From: DATDAW01 sp036524675 | GTDB taxonomy: Bacteria; Verrucomicrobiota; Verrucomicrobiia; Chthoniobacterales; DASVRZ01 | Direction of reading: 5' to 3' | NCBI GenBank assembly: GCA_036524675.1 | Contig: DATDBU010000073.1 | Location: forward strand, 1-46,262 | Length of the DNA: 46,262 nucleotides | Notes under the pieces: model-generated | Told to the model about the DNA's origin: nothing | Seen by the model: the letters and a program-made list of their open reading frames with translations, nothing else | Databases searched by the model: none | Part shown: positions 1 to 8,413 of the stretch, piece by piece | Layout: each line of letters opens with the position of its first letter | Numbering within the stretch: the stretch's first letter is position 1 | Position numbers and translations under genes: made by a program

Positions 1-1
1 A

Positions 2-439
2 CGTCTGGCCGAACTGCGTCAGAAACTGACGGTCGTGGCGCCCGACTGGCAGAATTGGATTTATCTGGCAGGCAGCCAGTCTGAACCGGAAAAATACCTG
101 GCCGCCTCCGATGCCTTCCTCTTTCCGTCGTATTTCGAGGCCTTCTGCCTGGCTGAAATCGAGGCGGGAGCGTGCGGATTGCCTCTGCTCCTTACGCCAC
201 ACCATGGGTCCGAAATGATTCTGCAGGATGGAGTCAACGGGGTGTTGCTTTCTTTCGACGTAACGGTGATGAGCCAGCAAATCAAAAGTTTTGTGGACAA
301 GCCGTTGGAGTCCGTCCGGGGGGAAAGTGGCTTGGGACTAACACGCACTGCCTACTCTGCCAAGATCGAGCTGATATATGCCCGTAGCCTCTGTTCTGGT
401 ATAGAAACGGCAATGGAACCTGCCTCGGCAATTATCTAA
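2..439 (+). CDS. Glycosyltransferase family 4, C-terminal part (5' end outside window)
   Basis: This is the C-terminal 145 residues of a GT-B fold, retaining glycosyltransferase. The reading frame is open to the left edge, so the N-terminal acceptor domain lies outside the window. The nucleotide-sugar-binding signature is visible: residues AASDAFLFPSYFEAF are followed by the E-x7-E motif (EAFCLAEIE) and a GLPLLLTPHHG stretch, all typical of GT4 enzymes. It probably adds a sugar during surface polysaccharide synthesis, given the glycosyltransferases that follow. It is convergent with the next GT4 gene, and the two stop codons overlap (436-439). A GTG at 35 is only an internal codon. The family is clear; the sugar specificity cannot be read. 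Confidence 0.85.
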   Translation, partial: RLAELRQKLTVVAPDWQNWIYLAGSQSEPEKYLAASDAFLFPSYFEAFCLAEIEAGACGLPLLLTPHHGSEMILQDGVNGVLLSFDVTVMSQQIKSFVDKPLESVRGESGLGLTRTAYSAKIELIYARSLCSGIETAMEPASAII

Positions 440-1491
440 ACCTTTGAACGCTTTTCCGGGCGGGAAGATCCGTTGACAGCGGATTTCATCAACTGCAGAT
501 AACGACGGGCGACTTCGGGCAGTGTTTGTTGTTTCAGATACTCGTCGACTTCGGCGTTGCGGGCGGATTCGCCCATCAAGGTCTTGCGAAGGCCATCATA
601 CAGCTCGTCAACGTTCCCGGGTTTAACGAGACGAATGAAACCGCCACCCGTCTCCGCGACTCCTCCGATGTCGGACGCGACGACCTCGCATCCACAGGCG
701 AGTGCTTCCAACAGGGTAAGCCCGGCCGCCTCCAACCACGCTGGCGTGGTGGGGAATGCAAGCACGCGTGAACGCTGCATCCAGGCGGCGACACCGGCGG
801 CGTCAGCCCTGCCGACTAGTTGGACCGTTGTCGAAAGACCAGTTTCCGAGATTCTCGCAGCCAGGCCAGGACAGGCTGGCCCGTCGCCAACAAAAACCGC
901 ATGGCTTACGAGTTTTTCCTTTACCAACCTAACCAAAGCGTCCATCAGCACACCGACGCCCTTGTCATGCGTCATTCTGCCGACAAACAAGACGTCCACA
1001 TCGCGGCGAACGTTGTCGGGAGGCGGTTCAAAAATCGTGGAATCAACCGGATTTAGGATGGAAACACCACGGCTACCCCAGGAGTTCAACACGTATTGAC
1101 TGACGCCTATTGGCCGGCCAAACCGCAGGGAGAAACGTTGGATTGCGCGCAGCAATGCGTCTTTACGTGATAGATCATGTGTGCTGTGTCCAACGTGAAG
1201 CGTTGGAAACCAAGGTTTCCGTTTTATTAGGAAAGGCCAGACATCCTGTAAGGAAGGTTCGACTTGCAGGACAACGTCCGCCCAATCCGCCGATGCCATT
1301 AGCGTATTCTGGGATGGACAGCGGATGAGCTCGAAGGGTGTCTCGCGATCGCTTGGGTGCCTTTCAGGGGTGCGTGTTATCAGTTTTACAGCATGCCCCT
1401 GCCTGGAAAATTCAGAGGCGAGCATGGAAGTATATTGAATCGTCCCACCCAGCACCGGCAAGTACTGGCGACTAGTAATAGCTATTCGCAT
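436..1491 (-). CDS. Glycosyltransferase family 4
   Basis: This is a complete 351-residue GT4 glycosyltransferase. The N-terminus (MRIAITSRQYLPVLGGT) has the glycine-rich loop of the acceptor-binding Rossmann domain. The middle carries DVLFVGRMTHDKG, the usual start of the donor-binding domain, and the C-terminal half has the E-x7-E motif (EAAGLTLLE) followed by ALACGCEVVASDIGG. It is expected to be a cytoplasmic or membrane-associated enzyme moving a nucleotide-activated sugar onto a lipid-linked glycan. It is the last gene of the minus-strand polysaccharide run, 71 bases after the methyltransferase-like gene. Its stop overlaps the stop of the plus-strand GT4 gene. The sugar donor is unknown. 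Confidence 0.9.
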   Translation of the reverse strand: MRIAITSRQYLPVLGGTIQYTSMLASEFSRQGHAVKLITRTPERHPSDRETPFELIRCPSQNTLMASADWADVVLQVEPSLQDVWPFLIKRKPWFPTLHVGHSTHDLSRKDALLRAIQRFSLRFGRPIGVSQYVLNSWGSRGVSILNPVDSTIFEPPPDNVRRDVDVLFVGRMTHDKGVGVLMDALVRLVKEKLVSHAVFVGDGPACPGLAARISETGLSTTVQLVGRADAAGVAAWMQRSRVLAFPTTPAWLEAAGLTLLEALACGCEVVASDIGGVAETGGGFIRLVKPGNVDELYDGLRKTLMGESARNAEVDEYLKQQTLPEVARRYLQLMKSAVNGSSRPEKRSKV

Positions 1492-1562
1492 ACCCTGTTT
1501 CGGTTACTCGCATCGCACAAATTGCGAAGGTTGGTCCACAGCCAGAATGGAGGGATATCCGA

Positions 1563-2405
1563 TCAAGGTTTCCATTCGACAAAGCTGCGCCTGTCCCAGA
1601 ATGGGAAGTTAAGAAAGGCAGTCGCAAGGGACTTAACGTAACGGCGCTTGTAAATAGTATCGAATGGGATGCGAATCCTTCTGCGGTGGGTGTGATGCAA
1701 GTTTTCAAAATTGGCCGTCCAGGTATTCACATAGTCAGACTGCATTACTTCAAGTTTGTCTGGAACATCACCTATCCGCTTGCCGATTGCATAGAGCAGG
1801 ACTGGCATGTTTGAGCATAGTTTGTTTCGTTGTTGAAGCGCGACCGGAGAGATTACTTCATAAATTGGCGCGCGAGCATAATCCTGAAATACAAACATTT
1901 TGATTACATTGTAACCGTTGCCTGGCGAGAATAACGAGTACAGCAGCTCAGCGCTGAATTGATAGAAGCCGTGGCCGAACATTCCATCGGCTGGAACGCA
2001 AATAACCAGATGGCCTTCCCGCCGCACCATCCTCATGGCGGACAAAATGGCGTTCGGGAAATTGAAGACATGCTCGAGCGTTCCTCCATCCAGGACGAGA
2101 CTGTATCGATCGTGAAATTCGGGCGAAACCGGTGTGTTCATATCCCACAGATGAGTGGCACTTTCGTACGTGCTGGCGTCGAAACTCTCTATCGACTGTG
2201 CCCCGAGATGTTTGAGTAGCGGCTCAACGTATCCAGTAGACGTGACGCCTGGCTGTGTCGGTGCCGCTTTTGCCAACAGGCTGGCAACATCGGCGTCAGA
2301 TACTCCCATGAAGGATAATCTTCCCAACATGGCGCATTTCGAAATATCAATGCCCGCCGTTGTGCTCCAAATGAGCAGTTTTATTGAATTGAAATCGAGC
2401 CCCAT
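1563..2405 (-). CDS. Methyltransferase-like protein of polysaccharide cluster
   Basis: A 280-residue protein of the class I SAM-dependent methyltransferase type often found in polysaccharide clusters. The supporting segment is SLVLDGGTLEHVFNF, which resembles the motif after the SAM site in this fold, followed by the strand GHLVICVPADG and then GHGFYQFS. A classical glycine-rich SAM loop is not obvious, so the catalytic assignment is tentative. The frame extends upstream to 2501, but that would overlap the membrane-protein gene by 77 bases; the ATG at 2405 (MGLDFNSIKLL) leaves a 19-base gap and is preferred. No clear Shine-Dalgarno precedes it. A sugar O-methylation role is inference from context only. 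Confidence 0.6.
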   Translation of the reverse strand: MGLDFNSIKLLIWSTTAGIDISKCAMLGRLSFMGVSDADVASLLAKAAPTQPGVTSTGYVEPLLKHLGAQSIESFDASTYESATHLWDMNTPVSPEFHDRYSLVLDGGTLEHVFNFPNAILSAMRMVRREGHLVICVPADGMFGHGFYQFSAELLYSLFSPGNGYNVIKMFVFQDYARAPIYEVISPVALQQRNKLCSNMPVLLYAIGKRIGDVPDKLEVMQSDYVNTWTANFENLHHTHRRRIRIPFDTIYKRRYVKSLATAFLNFPFWDRRSFVEWKP

Positions 2406-2424
2406 GATTTTGAACTGGGCGCAA

Positions 2425-3945
2425 TCAGGCAGAGGCTGCCACCGCAATTTTGGGGGAACCGGATGTTCGTATGGCGGATGCACTATCGTCAGCGCGGGCA
2501 CTCACGGCATCCAATCGGCTCATGGCGAGCGCTGCACCCAAAAGGCCCCAGTATACCAGGTTATGTGGATTTGTGTTGAGGTTGCCGCCGCCGATGAACG
2601 AGAGGAAAATCATTGGAAGAACGCACGCGACCAGGATGGCAGCGAAGCATCTGGAATCGGCATCTTCCATGCGTAGCGGAAGCCGGTGCAGGCTGCGTAA
2701 CAGGAAACAGGCGGTGACAGCGACCGCTAGCAATCCAACAGCGCCGAAGTTAATCAGTATTTTGTTAATGATGTCATGATTGTATTCCTGTGATGCCTCA
2801 GCTGCAGTCGCTGGTCCCGTCCAGCCGCCCCCCAAGCGCCCTGCGAGTGAATACGATTCTGGCTCAGCGAGCCGTTGCCACCCTTTGAGACGATCAGAAA
2901 AGGTTTCCAATGATAAGGCCGTCTGTCCCCACTCGTTGGGCACCAATGATCGCGTGAAGTCAGATATTCTGGCGATGTTTTGGTCAAGGTAACCCGCAAA
3001 GCCGACGCCGAGGACGAACAAGCCGAACCCGAGCACGTAAGCGGCAACCGTTCGGCGTGGATGGAGGCAAAACCAGTAGAAGGCGAGGGCAATGAACGGG
3101 AAAAATAGAACCGTTCGGTGTTCCGAAAAGACACATCCGGCATAGTAGATTGCGGCAGCCAGGAGATAGAGCAGTCGCTTTTTGGGGAAATGAAACGCAT
3201 GCCAAAGTCCCAGCGGCACAAACAAAGTGATGATCGAGTAAGAACCTGGGTTCGACCCAAATCCCGTTGGAGCAGGATCCGCAAAGCTTAGCATGAAGCT
3301 AGAGGTTGTTGGCGACAACCCCGTAAGAGCGTAGTCCCATTCAAGCTGATTAAAGCCCCAGAAATGTTGTCGAATACCCCAAATTGGCCATGGCAAAAAA
3401 ATCCAGAAAAGGAACCGAACAAACCCCAAGACTTCCTCCTTTTCTTTCAGCAGGATTGCCACCGTCGGCATAAGACCTACGAAAAGACCCGTGTTGATGG
3501 CCAATTGGGCTGCTGCGGCGACCCCTGCTTCACGGTTTAGCCCAAAAAGGATTGCGCAGATGCCCGCTGCGATACCAAACAATGCCACGTCTGAGCGACG
3601 CAGCTTCAGTCTCCGGAACACAACGGCACGAAAGAAAATGCCCAGATACGTTCCTCCCAGGCAGGCGATGGATACCATCAGCACCTGAATGATGGTGAGT
3701 TGAGATACCTCGCCATAATAGACAGCGACCTGTTTGCCGAAGTCCACGTAAGCGGTGGAAATGGCCGCCAGATAAAGGCCCGTCTTTGGATTGACGACTG
3801 CTGCAACCGCTCCGGCGACTCCGAGGCAGGCAATCAACATGGCCACGCCTCCGGTCCGGCTGTACAGAATCTGGTAAATGAGAAAGACCGACAACAAGCA
3901 GCCACCGACGGCGGTGAACAGTTTCAAAGCGGCGTTATGGTTCAT
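2425..3945 (-). CDS. O-antigen ligase/polymerase-like membrane protein
   Basis: This is a roughly 506-residue integral membrane protein with about a dozen hydrophobic segments across its length, such as LLSVFLIYQILY near the N-terminus and FLLRSL near the end. It has the late motif EYNHDIINKILINFGAVG, which matches the His-Asn and 'GxxG' region of Wzy_C/O-antigen ligase proteins after the large periplasmic loop. Such proteins polymerise repeat units or ligate glycan to a carrier on the outer face of the inner membrane. The first possible start is a TTG at 3951; the ATG two codons later is preferred. It lies among glycosyltransferases and upstream of the methyltransferase-like gene. Because an ABC exporter is also present, a ligase role is as likely as a polymerase role. 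Confidence 0.8.
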   Translation of the reverse strand: MNHNAALKLFTAVGGCLLSVFLIYQILYSRTGGVAMLIACLGVAGAVAAVVNPKTGLYLAAISTAYVDFGKQVAVYYGEVSQLTIIQVLMVSIACLGGTYLGIFFRAVVFRRLKLRRSDVALFGIAAGICAILFGLNREAGVAAAAQLAINTGLFVGLMPTVAILLKEKEEVLGFVRFLFWIFLPWPIWGIRQHFWGFNQLEWDYALTGLSPTTSSFMLSFADPAPTGFGSNPGSYSIITLFVPLGLWHAFHFPKKRLLYLLAAAIYYAGCVFSEHRTVLFFPFIALAFYWFCLHPRRTVAAYVLGFGLFVLGVGFAGYLDQNIARISDFTRSLVPNEWGQTALSLETFSDRLKGWQRLAEPESYSLAGRLGGGWTGPATAAEASQEYNHDIINKILINFGAVGLLAVAVTACFLLRSLHRLPLRMEDADSRCFAAILVACVLPMIFLSFIGGGNLNTNPHNLVYWGLLGAALAMSRLDAVSARADDSASAIRTSGSPKIAVAASA

Positions 3946-4312
3946 GGGCAACTTGTGCTGATTCGCGTCAGGGTGTGGAACTCATCCTTATCGATGCGCG
4001 GGATGAAGATTCTTCATGATCCTGCCGCGTCCAATTCCTTTTTTCCCGCAATGCTTATCTCCGATGCAACCTACATTCGGCACACATCTCCTGTGCCTGG
4101 TGCAATTTCCGCGCGGCTCTGGCGAGAAGGCGGCCCTGAGTTTGCCAGCGGATCGATTGGCTGTTGGCGAACAATAAACCCATAGCCCGCTTGGAGCGAT
4201 AACTACGAAAGAACCCCATCCTTGTGCGGAAAAAAATCAGGTGGCGACAAGAATTCAAGGGCCGACAAACTGGCGCCTCCGGCAGACATTGGGAACCTTT
4301 ATTGTTAGTCAT
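3946..4312 (-). other. Long gap in the glycan cluster with a doubtful 85-aa ORF
   Basis: These 367 bases separate two minus-strand polysaccharide genes that are otherwise tightly packed. The only candidate is an 85-codon minus-strand reading frame at 4055-4312. Its ATG directly follows the stop of the GT2 gene (TGA then ATG), and its product is basic with several Cys (for example EMCAECRLHRR). I recognise no domain in it and see no Shine-Dalgarno. It could be a small gene, a gene remnant, or chance. A promoter for the membrane-protein gene may also lie here, but no convincing -35/-10 pair was found. Confidence 0.25.
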
Positions 4313-5254
4313 TCAGGATTGGTTGTTCGAAGATGCATTCGTCTTCACCGTATGTTTTGTGGCCTGCAACGTGGCGGACCGGCTCGCAAAGAGGCTACGA
4401 AGCACTTTTTGCGGAACCACTGCCTTGACCGCGTGATAGGCGAAAAGTTTGATGTAGGGCAGCGCAAACAAGATGATGCCTAGTAGCCCCCAATGCCGTG
4501 TGTAAAGCCGCCACTTGGCAGGCGGATACATTTCACTTTTGATCGAGCGAACGCCTTTCCAGCGTTCTCGAAAGGACTGGTCATCAAACAGCCAAGAGTG
4601 AGAAAGCGGATTGTCGGAGGGACGATTATCGCAAAGCGCGTCCCCAACGATCAAGATACTGATGCCTTTGGATGTCGCGCGCAGTCCGTAATCTACGTCG
4701 GCACCCACCTGCGGGATAAACCTTGAATCTGGATAGCCAATGTGCGTGACAATCTCGGACTCAATAACCACACAATTTCCGGCCATCGAATCGCACGATA
4801 TCTTTTGTCCTGGTGGGCAAAAAATCGTCTGCATACCGAAGGCTGTTTTGGTCATTCCGCCGTAACAGCCCGGCGGTGCAATCGTTTGCCCTACCGATAT
4901 GCATTTGTTTCGCAAGGTCTCGGAGACCAACATTTCCAACGTGCCTGCGCGAGGATACGAGTCATCATTAAGCCAAATGATAACGGTGCCGTTACGATTC
5001 ATTGCTTCCTTCATTCCTGCCGCGATTGCGCCGGTCCACCAAAGGCTGCCATCGCCTTGCAACAAAATGGCATCCGGGAATTTCTCCCGGACCGCCGCAG
5101 AAGTGCCATCGGCGGAGCCATCATCAATCACGATGGGCGTTGCCCAGTTGAGAACGCCGAGACGACTCAATTGCTCCAGGCAACCCAGAGTGATGACCCT
5201 TCGATTGTGGACCGGGATGACAATGAATATTCGCTGACCTGGAAAAAGATTCAT
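4313..5254 (-). CDS. Glycosyltransferase family 2
   Basis: A 313-residue GT-A fold, inverting glycosyltransferase. The N-terminus IFIVIPVHNRR and the following PIVIDDGSADGT are the standard nucleotide-binding strands of GT2. LLQGDGSLWWTGAI and VIIWLNDDSYP supply the donor-site acidic cluster (NDD in the place of DxD). Rhamnosyltransferase-type GT2 proteins share the WWTGA segment, which suggests but does not prove a deoxysugar donor. The C-terminus has a hydrophobic stretch (LLGIILFALPYIKL) that may associate with the inner membrane. It is 34 bases downstream of the GT4 gene on the same strand and belongs to the same glycan cluster. Confidence 0.88.
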   Translation of the reverse strand: MNLFPGQRIFIVIPVHNRRVITLGCLEQLSRLGVLNWATPIVIDDGSADGTSAAVREKFPDAILLQGDGSLWWTGAIAAGMKEAMNRNGTVIIWLNDDSYPRAGTLEMLVSETLRNKCISVGQTIAPPGCYGGMTKTAFGMQTIFCPPGQKISCDSMAGNCVVIESEIVTHIGYPDSRFIPQVGADVDYGLRATSKGISILIVGDALCDNRPSDNPLSHSWLFDDQSFRERWKGVRSIKSEMYPPAKWRLYTRHWGLLGIILFALPYIKLFAYHAVKAVVPQKVLRSLFASRSATLQATKHTVKTNASSNNQS

Positions 5255-5288
5255 TGCTGAGCGCGACGATCGGGCAACGTCTGCACTG

Positions 5289-6389
5289 TCATTTGCCCTT
5301 TAAGACCGTTTTGTAAACCTGCATCGTTTCCTGAAAACACTTTTGCCACGAGAACATTTTTTCGCGTTCGAACCCCATGTGGACCAGCTTTTTCAAGGTG
5401 TCGGAATCTTGCAAGGTCGCCTCCAGAGACTGTCGCATGCTCTCTTCATCCGAGGCTTCGAAGTAGACTGCCGCGTCGCCGGCGACTTCGGGAAGGGAAC
5501 TGTTCCGGGCTGCGAAAACGGGGCAACCCATCCCCATCGCTTCCAAGAGCGGCAATCCAAACCCTTCGTAACAGGAGGGATATACAAATGCAGATGCATT
5601 GGCATAGTACGAAGCGAGCGCGGTATCGGAGCCGGTTCGGTGATGTATTTTGCCGTTCACCCGAAGCTCCAGAAAAAGGCGAACCTCCACTTCCGAAAAG
5701 GGACCGCTTCCGAAACATACCAAATCGAACTCGCTACGAAGCCACGAGGATGTCGCATACACTCGCACCAGCCGTTCGAAATTTTTGTAGTCGCCGCGAT
5801 TCCCGACATAAAGGAGGTACGGTTTGTCGTGGGCCACTTCAATTTCAGGTTTAGGACTTGGATGGATCGAATTGGCCAAGTGAACTACGATTATCTTCTC
5901 CGGATCGATTTGAAACAAGTTCGTCAAATCCGCTTTGGTGGAACGGGAGATGGTAATGATCCGATCCGCCTTCTCGCAAATCGCCCTCTTGGCTTTCGAA
6001 TGCTCGTGAAAAACCTGCCTGTTGGAATCGTTGGCATGAAGTTCGTGAATCATGTCATGCACGGTGACTATGACGCTGCTTTGCCGCACCGGACGTGGGG
6101 ACCTGAAGTAGGTGTAATGAACGATCGTATCGTCGCGGTCCGGAATATAAAATTTTTCAAGAAAATCGCTAACCATTCTGCGTTGGCGATTGAATTGCCA
6201 GCCTGGCTTTGGAAGGTGAAAGCCTTTGGTGTATTTTAAGTCACGTATAGCGTCCGTAAGATACAAACCGCCAAACAGTGTATAGGGCACAGCATTCAAC
6301 TCCAACTGTCGAGCCAACTCGTAGTGGTAACGCGAGATGCCTCCCACTCTTTGGGTAGTAAATATGTCATTCGTAAAAAAAATTTTCAT
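5289..6389 (-). CDS. Glycosyltransferase family 4
   Basis: A 366-residue GT-B glycosyltransferase. The N-terminus MKIFFTNDIFTTQRVGGISRY holds the GGI loop typical of GT4 acceptor domains. YLLYVGNRGDYKNF opens the donor domain, and the E-x7-E signature is EGFGLPLLE within SCYEGFGLPLLEAMGMG. The motif TVHDMIHELH in the N-terminal half is common among bacterial mannosyl- and rhamnosyl-transferases of this family. The frame could begin 17 codons upstream at 6440, but the ATG at 6389 gives the conserved GT4 N-terminus and is preferred; no Shine-Dalgarno decides. It is part of the minus-strand polysaccharide run. Specificity is unknown. Confidence 0.88.
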   Translation of the reverse strand: MKIFFTNDIFTTQRVGGISRYHYELARQLELNAVPYTLFGGLYLTDAIRDLKYTKGFHLPKPGWQFNRQRRMVSDFLEKFYIPDRDDTIVHYTYFRSPRPVRQSSVIVTVHDMIHELHANDSNRQVFHEHSKAKRAICEKADRIITISRSTKADLTNLFQIDPEKIIVVHLANSIHPSPKPEIEVAHDKPYLLYVGNRGDYKNFERLVRVYATSSWLRSEFDLVCFGSGPFSEVEVRLFLELRVNGKIHHRTGSDTALASYYANASAFVYPSCYEGFGLPLLEAMGMGCPVFAARNSSLPEVAGDAAVYFEASDEESMRQSLEATLQDSDTLKKLVHMGFEREKMFSWQKCFQETMQVYKTVLKGK

Positions 6390-6488
6390 AGGGTCTAGCT
6401 GACGTGGCATCGACTTTTTTAGTTCCGATTTTCTTTCCAATCTCCACGCGTTCGCCGGCGAATAAGAATGTCGAAGGGAAGTAAACTT

Positions 6489-7472
6489 TCACGACGAAGC
6501 GGGATTACTGTCGGCCTTACAGGCTTTTATTCGATTGAATGCACGAACAAGACCGCGCCGTGCGCTCTTGTAAAATCTTCTCCGACGCGGCGACATTATC
6601 AAATAGCGGAGAATGTCAGCTAGTCGTGTGGTAAGCGATTTGTTTTTTAGAAGTGGATTCTCGTTCTCGTGGAGAATCTTAATAAAGACATGGCTGAAGG
6701 CGTTTCCCTCGGTCAGTCCTAGTAAGTAGGTTTCCGAAAACCGTGTGGACGGGATCAAATGTGTCAGAACCAGCTTGGAAAATAGTCCGATTCCTAGCTG
6801 CTTTTGGAAGGCGGTATAGGCCAAATCCACATCGCCGCATCCGTTCAAGTTCGAGCCACTACGGTCAAGTTGTTGGCGAAACGAATCTCCATGGACACCT
6901 TTTGCATACTGTTGTGCGACAGATCTCCTTACACACAATCCAGCCCCGAAAGGCATTGCCGCGGATATTCCGGGAATATTGGTCCATCGGTCGTCCTGGA
7001 ACTGCCTTAATGCGAGCAAACCTAAATAAGGCGCAATCCACGCAGGCGGCTCGATTTCAAACTCCGGTATCGCCTGGCCGCCCCAAGCACCAATATGAGG
7101 ATGAGATTCGGCAATCTGCAAAGCTGTTTCAAGATAATCCTCTTTCAACAAATTATCGTCATCTACAAATATTATTAGCGGATTGCTTGACTCTGATATT
7201 CCTCGCAACCGTGCATGTGTGAGACCTGCCGTTGGTTCATGAACGATTCGGGCAAATGGATGCCATCCCAGTGATATAGCTGTGTTCCATTCGTGCTTGT
7301 CGCCATTGTCGATCAAAATCAACTCCCACTCTTGCGTATTTAGGGTCTGTCGCGATAGCGCCTCCAGAGTGCGTTGGAGATAGTTCAGTCGAGGATTGAA
7401 AGTGCAAATGATTACTGATATTCCTGAAGATTTCCGGTCGATTGAGTTTTCCTTCATCACGCGATGCTTCAT
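6489..7472 (-). CDS. Glycosyltransferase family 2
   Basis: A 327-residue GT2 enzyme. SGISVIICTFNPR at about residue 17 is the first nucleotide-binding strand, LILIDNGD the second, and IIFVDDDNLL contains the metal-binding acidic triplet. The segment NGCGDVDLAYTAF supplies the later E/DD-type catalytic region. The C-terminus is basic and Arg-rich (SPRRRRFYKSARR), compatible with peripheral membrane binding. The ATG overlaps the fucosyltransferase stop by four bases, showing tight translational coupling, so the two probably act on the same glycan. An ATG at 7457 is an alternative start. Confidence 0.88.
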   Translation of the reverse strand: MKHRVMKENSIDRKSSGISVIICTFNPRLNYLQRTLEALSRQTLNTQEWELILIDNGDKHEWNTAISLGWHPFARIVHEPTAGLTHARLRGISESSNPLIIFVDDDNLLKEDYLETALQIAESHPHIGAWGGQAIPEFEIEPPAWIAPYLGLLALRQFQDDRWTNIPGISAAMPFGAGLCVRRSVAQQYAKGVHGDSFRQQLDRSGSNLNGCGDVDLAYTAFQKQLGIGLFSKLVLTHLIPSTRFSETYLLGLTEGNAFSHVFIKILHENENPLLKNKSLTTRLADILRYLIMSPRRRRFYKSARRGLVRAFNRIKACKADSNPASS

Positions 7473-8413
7473 TTTAACAGGCCTGCCCTAGTGGCTTCCG
7501 AAAGAGTCTGAAGACGTTCAAAACGTTTGGTTTCTAGGCGAATTTGATTGTCGGTGGACCAGCGATCGGGACAAATAATGTTCTTTTTAGAATAAGGATT
7601 AAGCCAAGATGCCCACCAAGAAAAAGTGCTATTGGACATGACGTGATGACGACAGCGTCGCAATAACGCGAAGTCCAGTCTTGGGTCGTCGAGAGGGGTC
7701 TGAGTTTCTATGATGGTAAAGTCACGAGCGGGGAAGTGCTGTTTGCACCAAACTGGATCATCGGAAAAAAGGAAAAAGCGGAACTTTTCCGATGTCCGGC
7801 GAAAAATATCGATCGCCTGATTGTAATAAGAAAGATTGCAAACAAGAAGATGGGAAAAAAACGCGTCCAGGTAGTCGCCTCGGCGAATATGCACGCCCAC
7901 AGATTCAGAAGTTAAGATGTCTTCATAGTAAGGTGTGGACGAAGCGTCTATGCCCATATCGTCTGAGAACAATGCGCGAATGTCTCGCTCATGGGGCTTA
8001 AAATAACGTTCATTTTGGTAAAAACCCTGCAGCACTGTTTTGGGTCCTAGTGATTCAAATGATAGATCGTATTCGTGATCCCGACGAAAGACGGTATAGC
8101 CAAGCCCAGCTTCAGGGAAAGTGCGGCTAAAGCGTCGGCGAAGACCCGGATGGCGCAACGGCGCAACTTTCATCGTGCGGCCGATATGCATAGCAGCGGC
8201 CAGAGCGCCCGACTTGAACGGCAGGAGAGTTGCGAGGGAAAAGTCGAGTTTCAGTGGATTGCCATTTTTTAAGCAAAGGGCGTAGCCGGCAGCGATTTGA
8301 AACAGGTGGTTGCCTAAGCGACCATCCAATTCGACACGGGTTGCGTGTTTGCTTTTCAATAAGTTGGGCTGCTTTTTACAGCTGCGAGCCTTAGCTGATC
8401 TTAAAGTTTTCAA
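7469..8413 (-). CDS. Alpha-1,2-fucosyltransferase-like (GT11)
   Basis: About 314 residues of glycosyltransferase family 11. Family hallmarks are present: GRLGNHLFQIAAGYAL near the N-terminus, the donor-binding VGVHIRRGDYLD (the HxRRGD motif), and the C-terminal HHVMSNSTFSWWASWL followed by KNIICPDRW. The enzyme transfers fucose (or a related GDP-sugar) to the 2-position of an acceptor hexose, commonly capping O-antigen or mimicking host glycans. The start is a TTG at 8413 that overlaps the Wzt stop (TTGA). It leaves a 25-30 residue basic extension ahead of the usual N-terminus, so a later non-ATG start is possible. No GDP-fucose synthesis genes lie in the window. Confidence 0.88.
   Translation of the reverse strand: MKTLRSAKARSCKKQPNLLKSKHATRVELDGRLGNHLFQIAAGYALCLKNGNPLKLDFSLATLLPFKSGALAAAMHIGRTMKVAPLRHPGLRRRFSRTFPEAGLGYTVFRRDHEYDLSFESLGPKTVLQGFYQNERYFKPHERDIRALFSDDMGIDASSTPYYEDILTSESVGVHIRRGDYLDAFFSHLLVCNLSYYNQAIDIFRRTSEKFRFFLFSDDPVWCKQHFPARDFTIIETQTPLDDPRLDFALLRRCRHHVMSNSTFSWWASWLNPYSKKNIICPDRWSTDNQIRLETKRFERLQTLSEATRAGLLK

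Noticed and set aside
5343..6239. A 298-codon plus-strand open frame opposite the second GT4 gene
   Set aside because: It is a shadow of a GT4 enzyme with the E-x7-E signature on the other strand.
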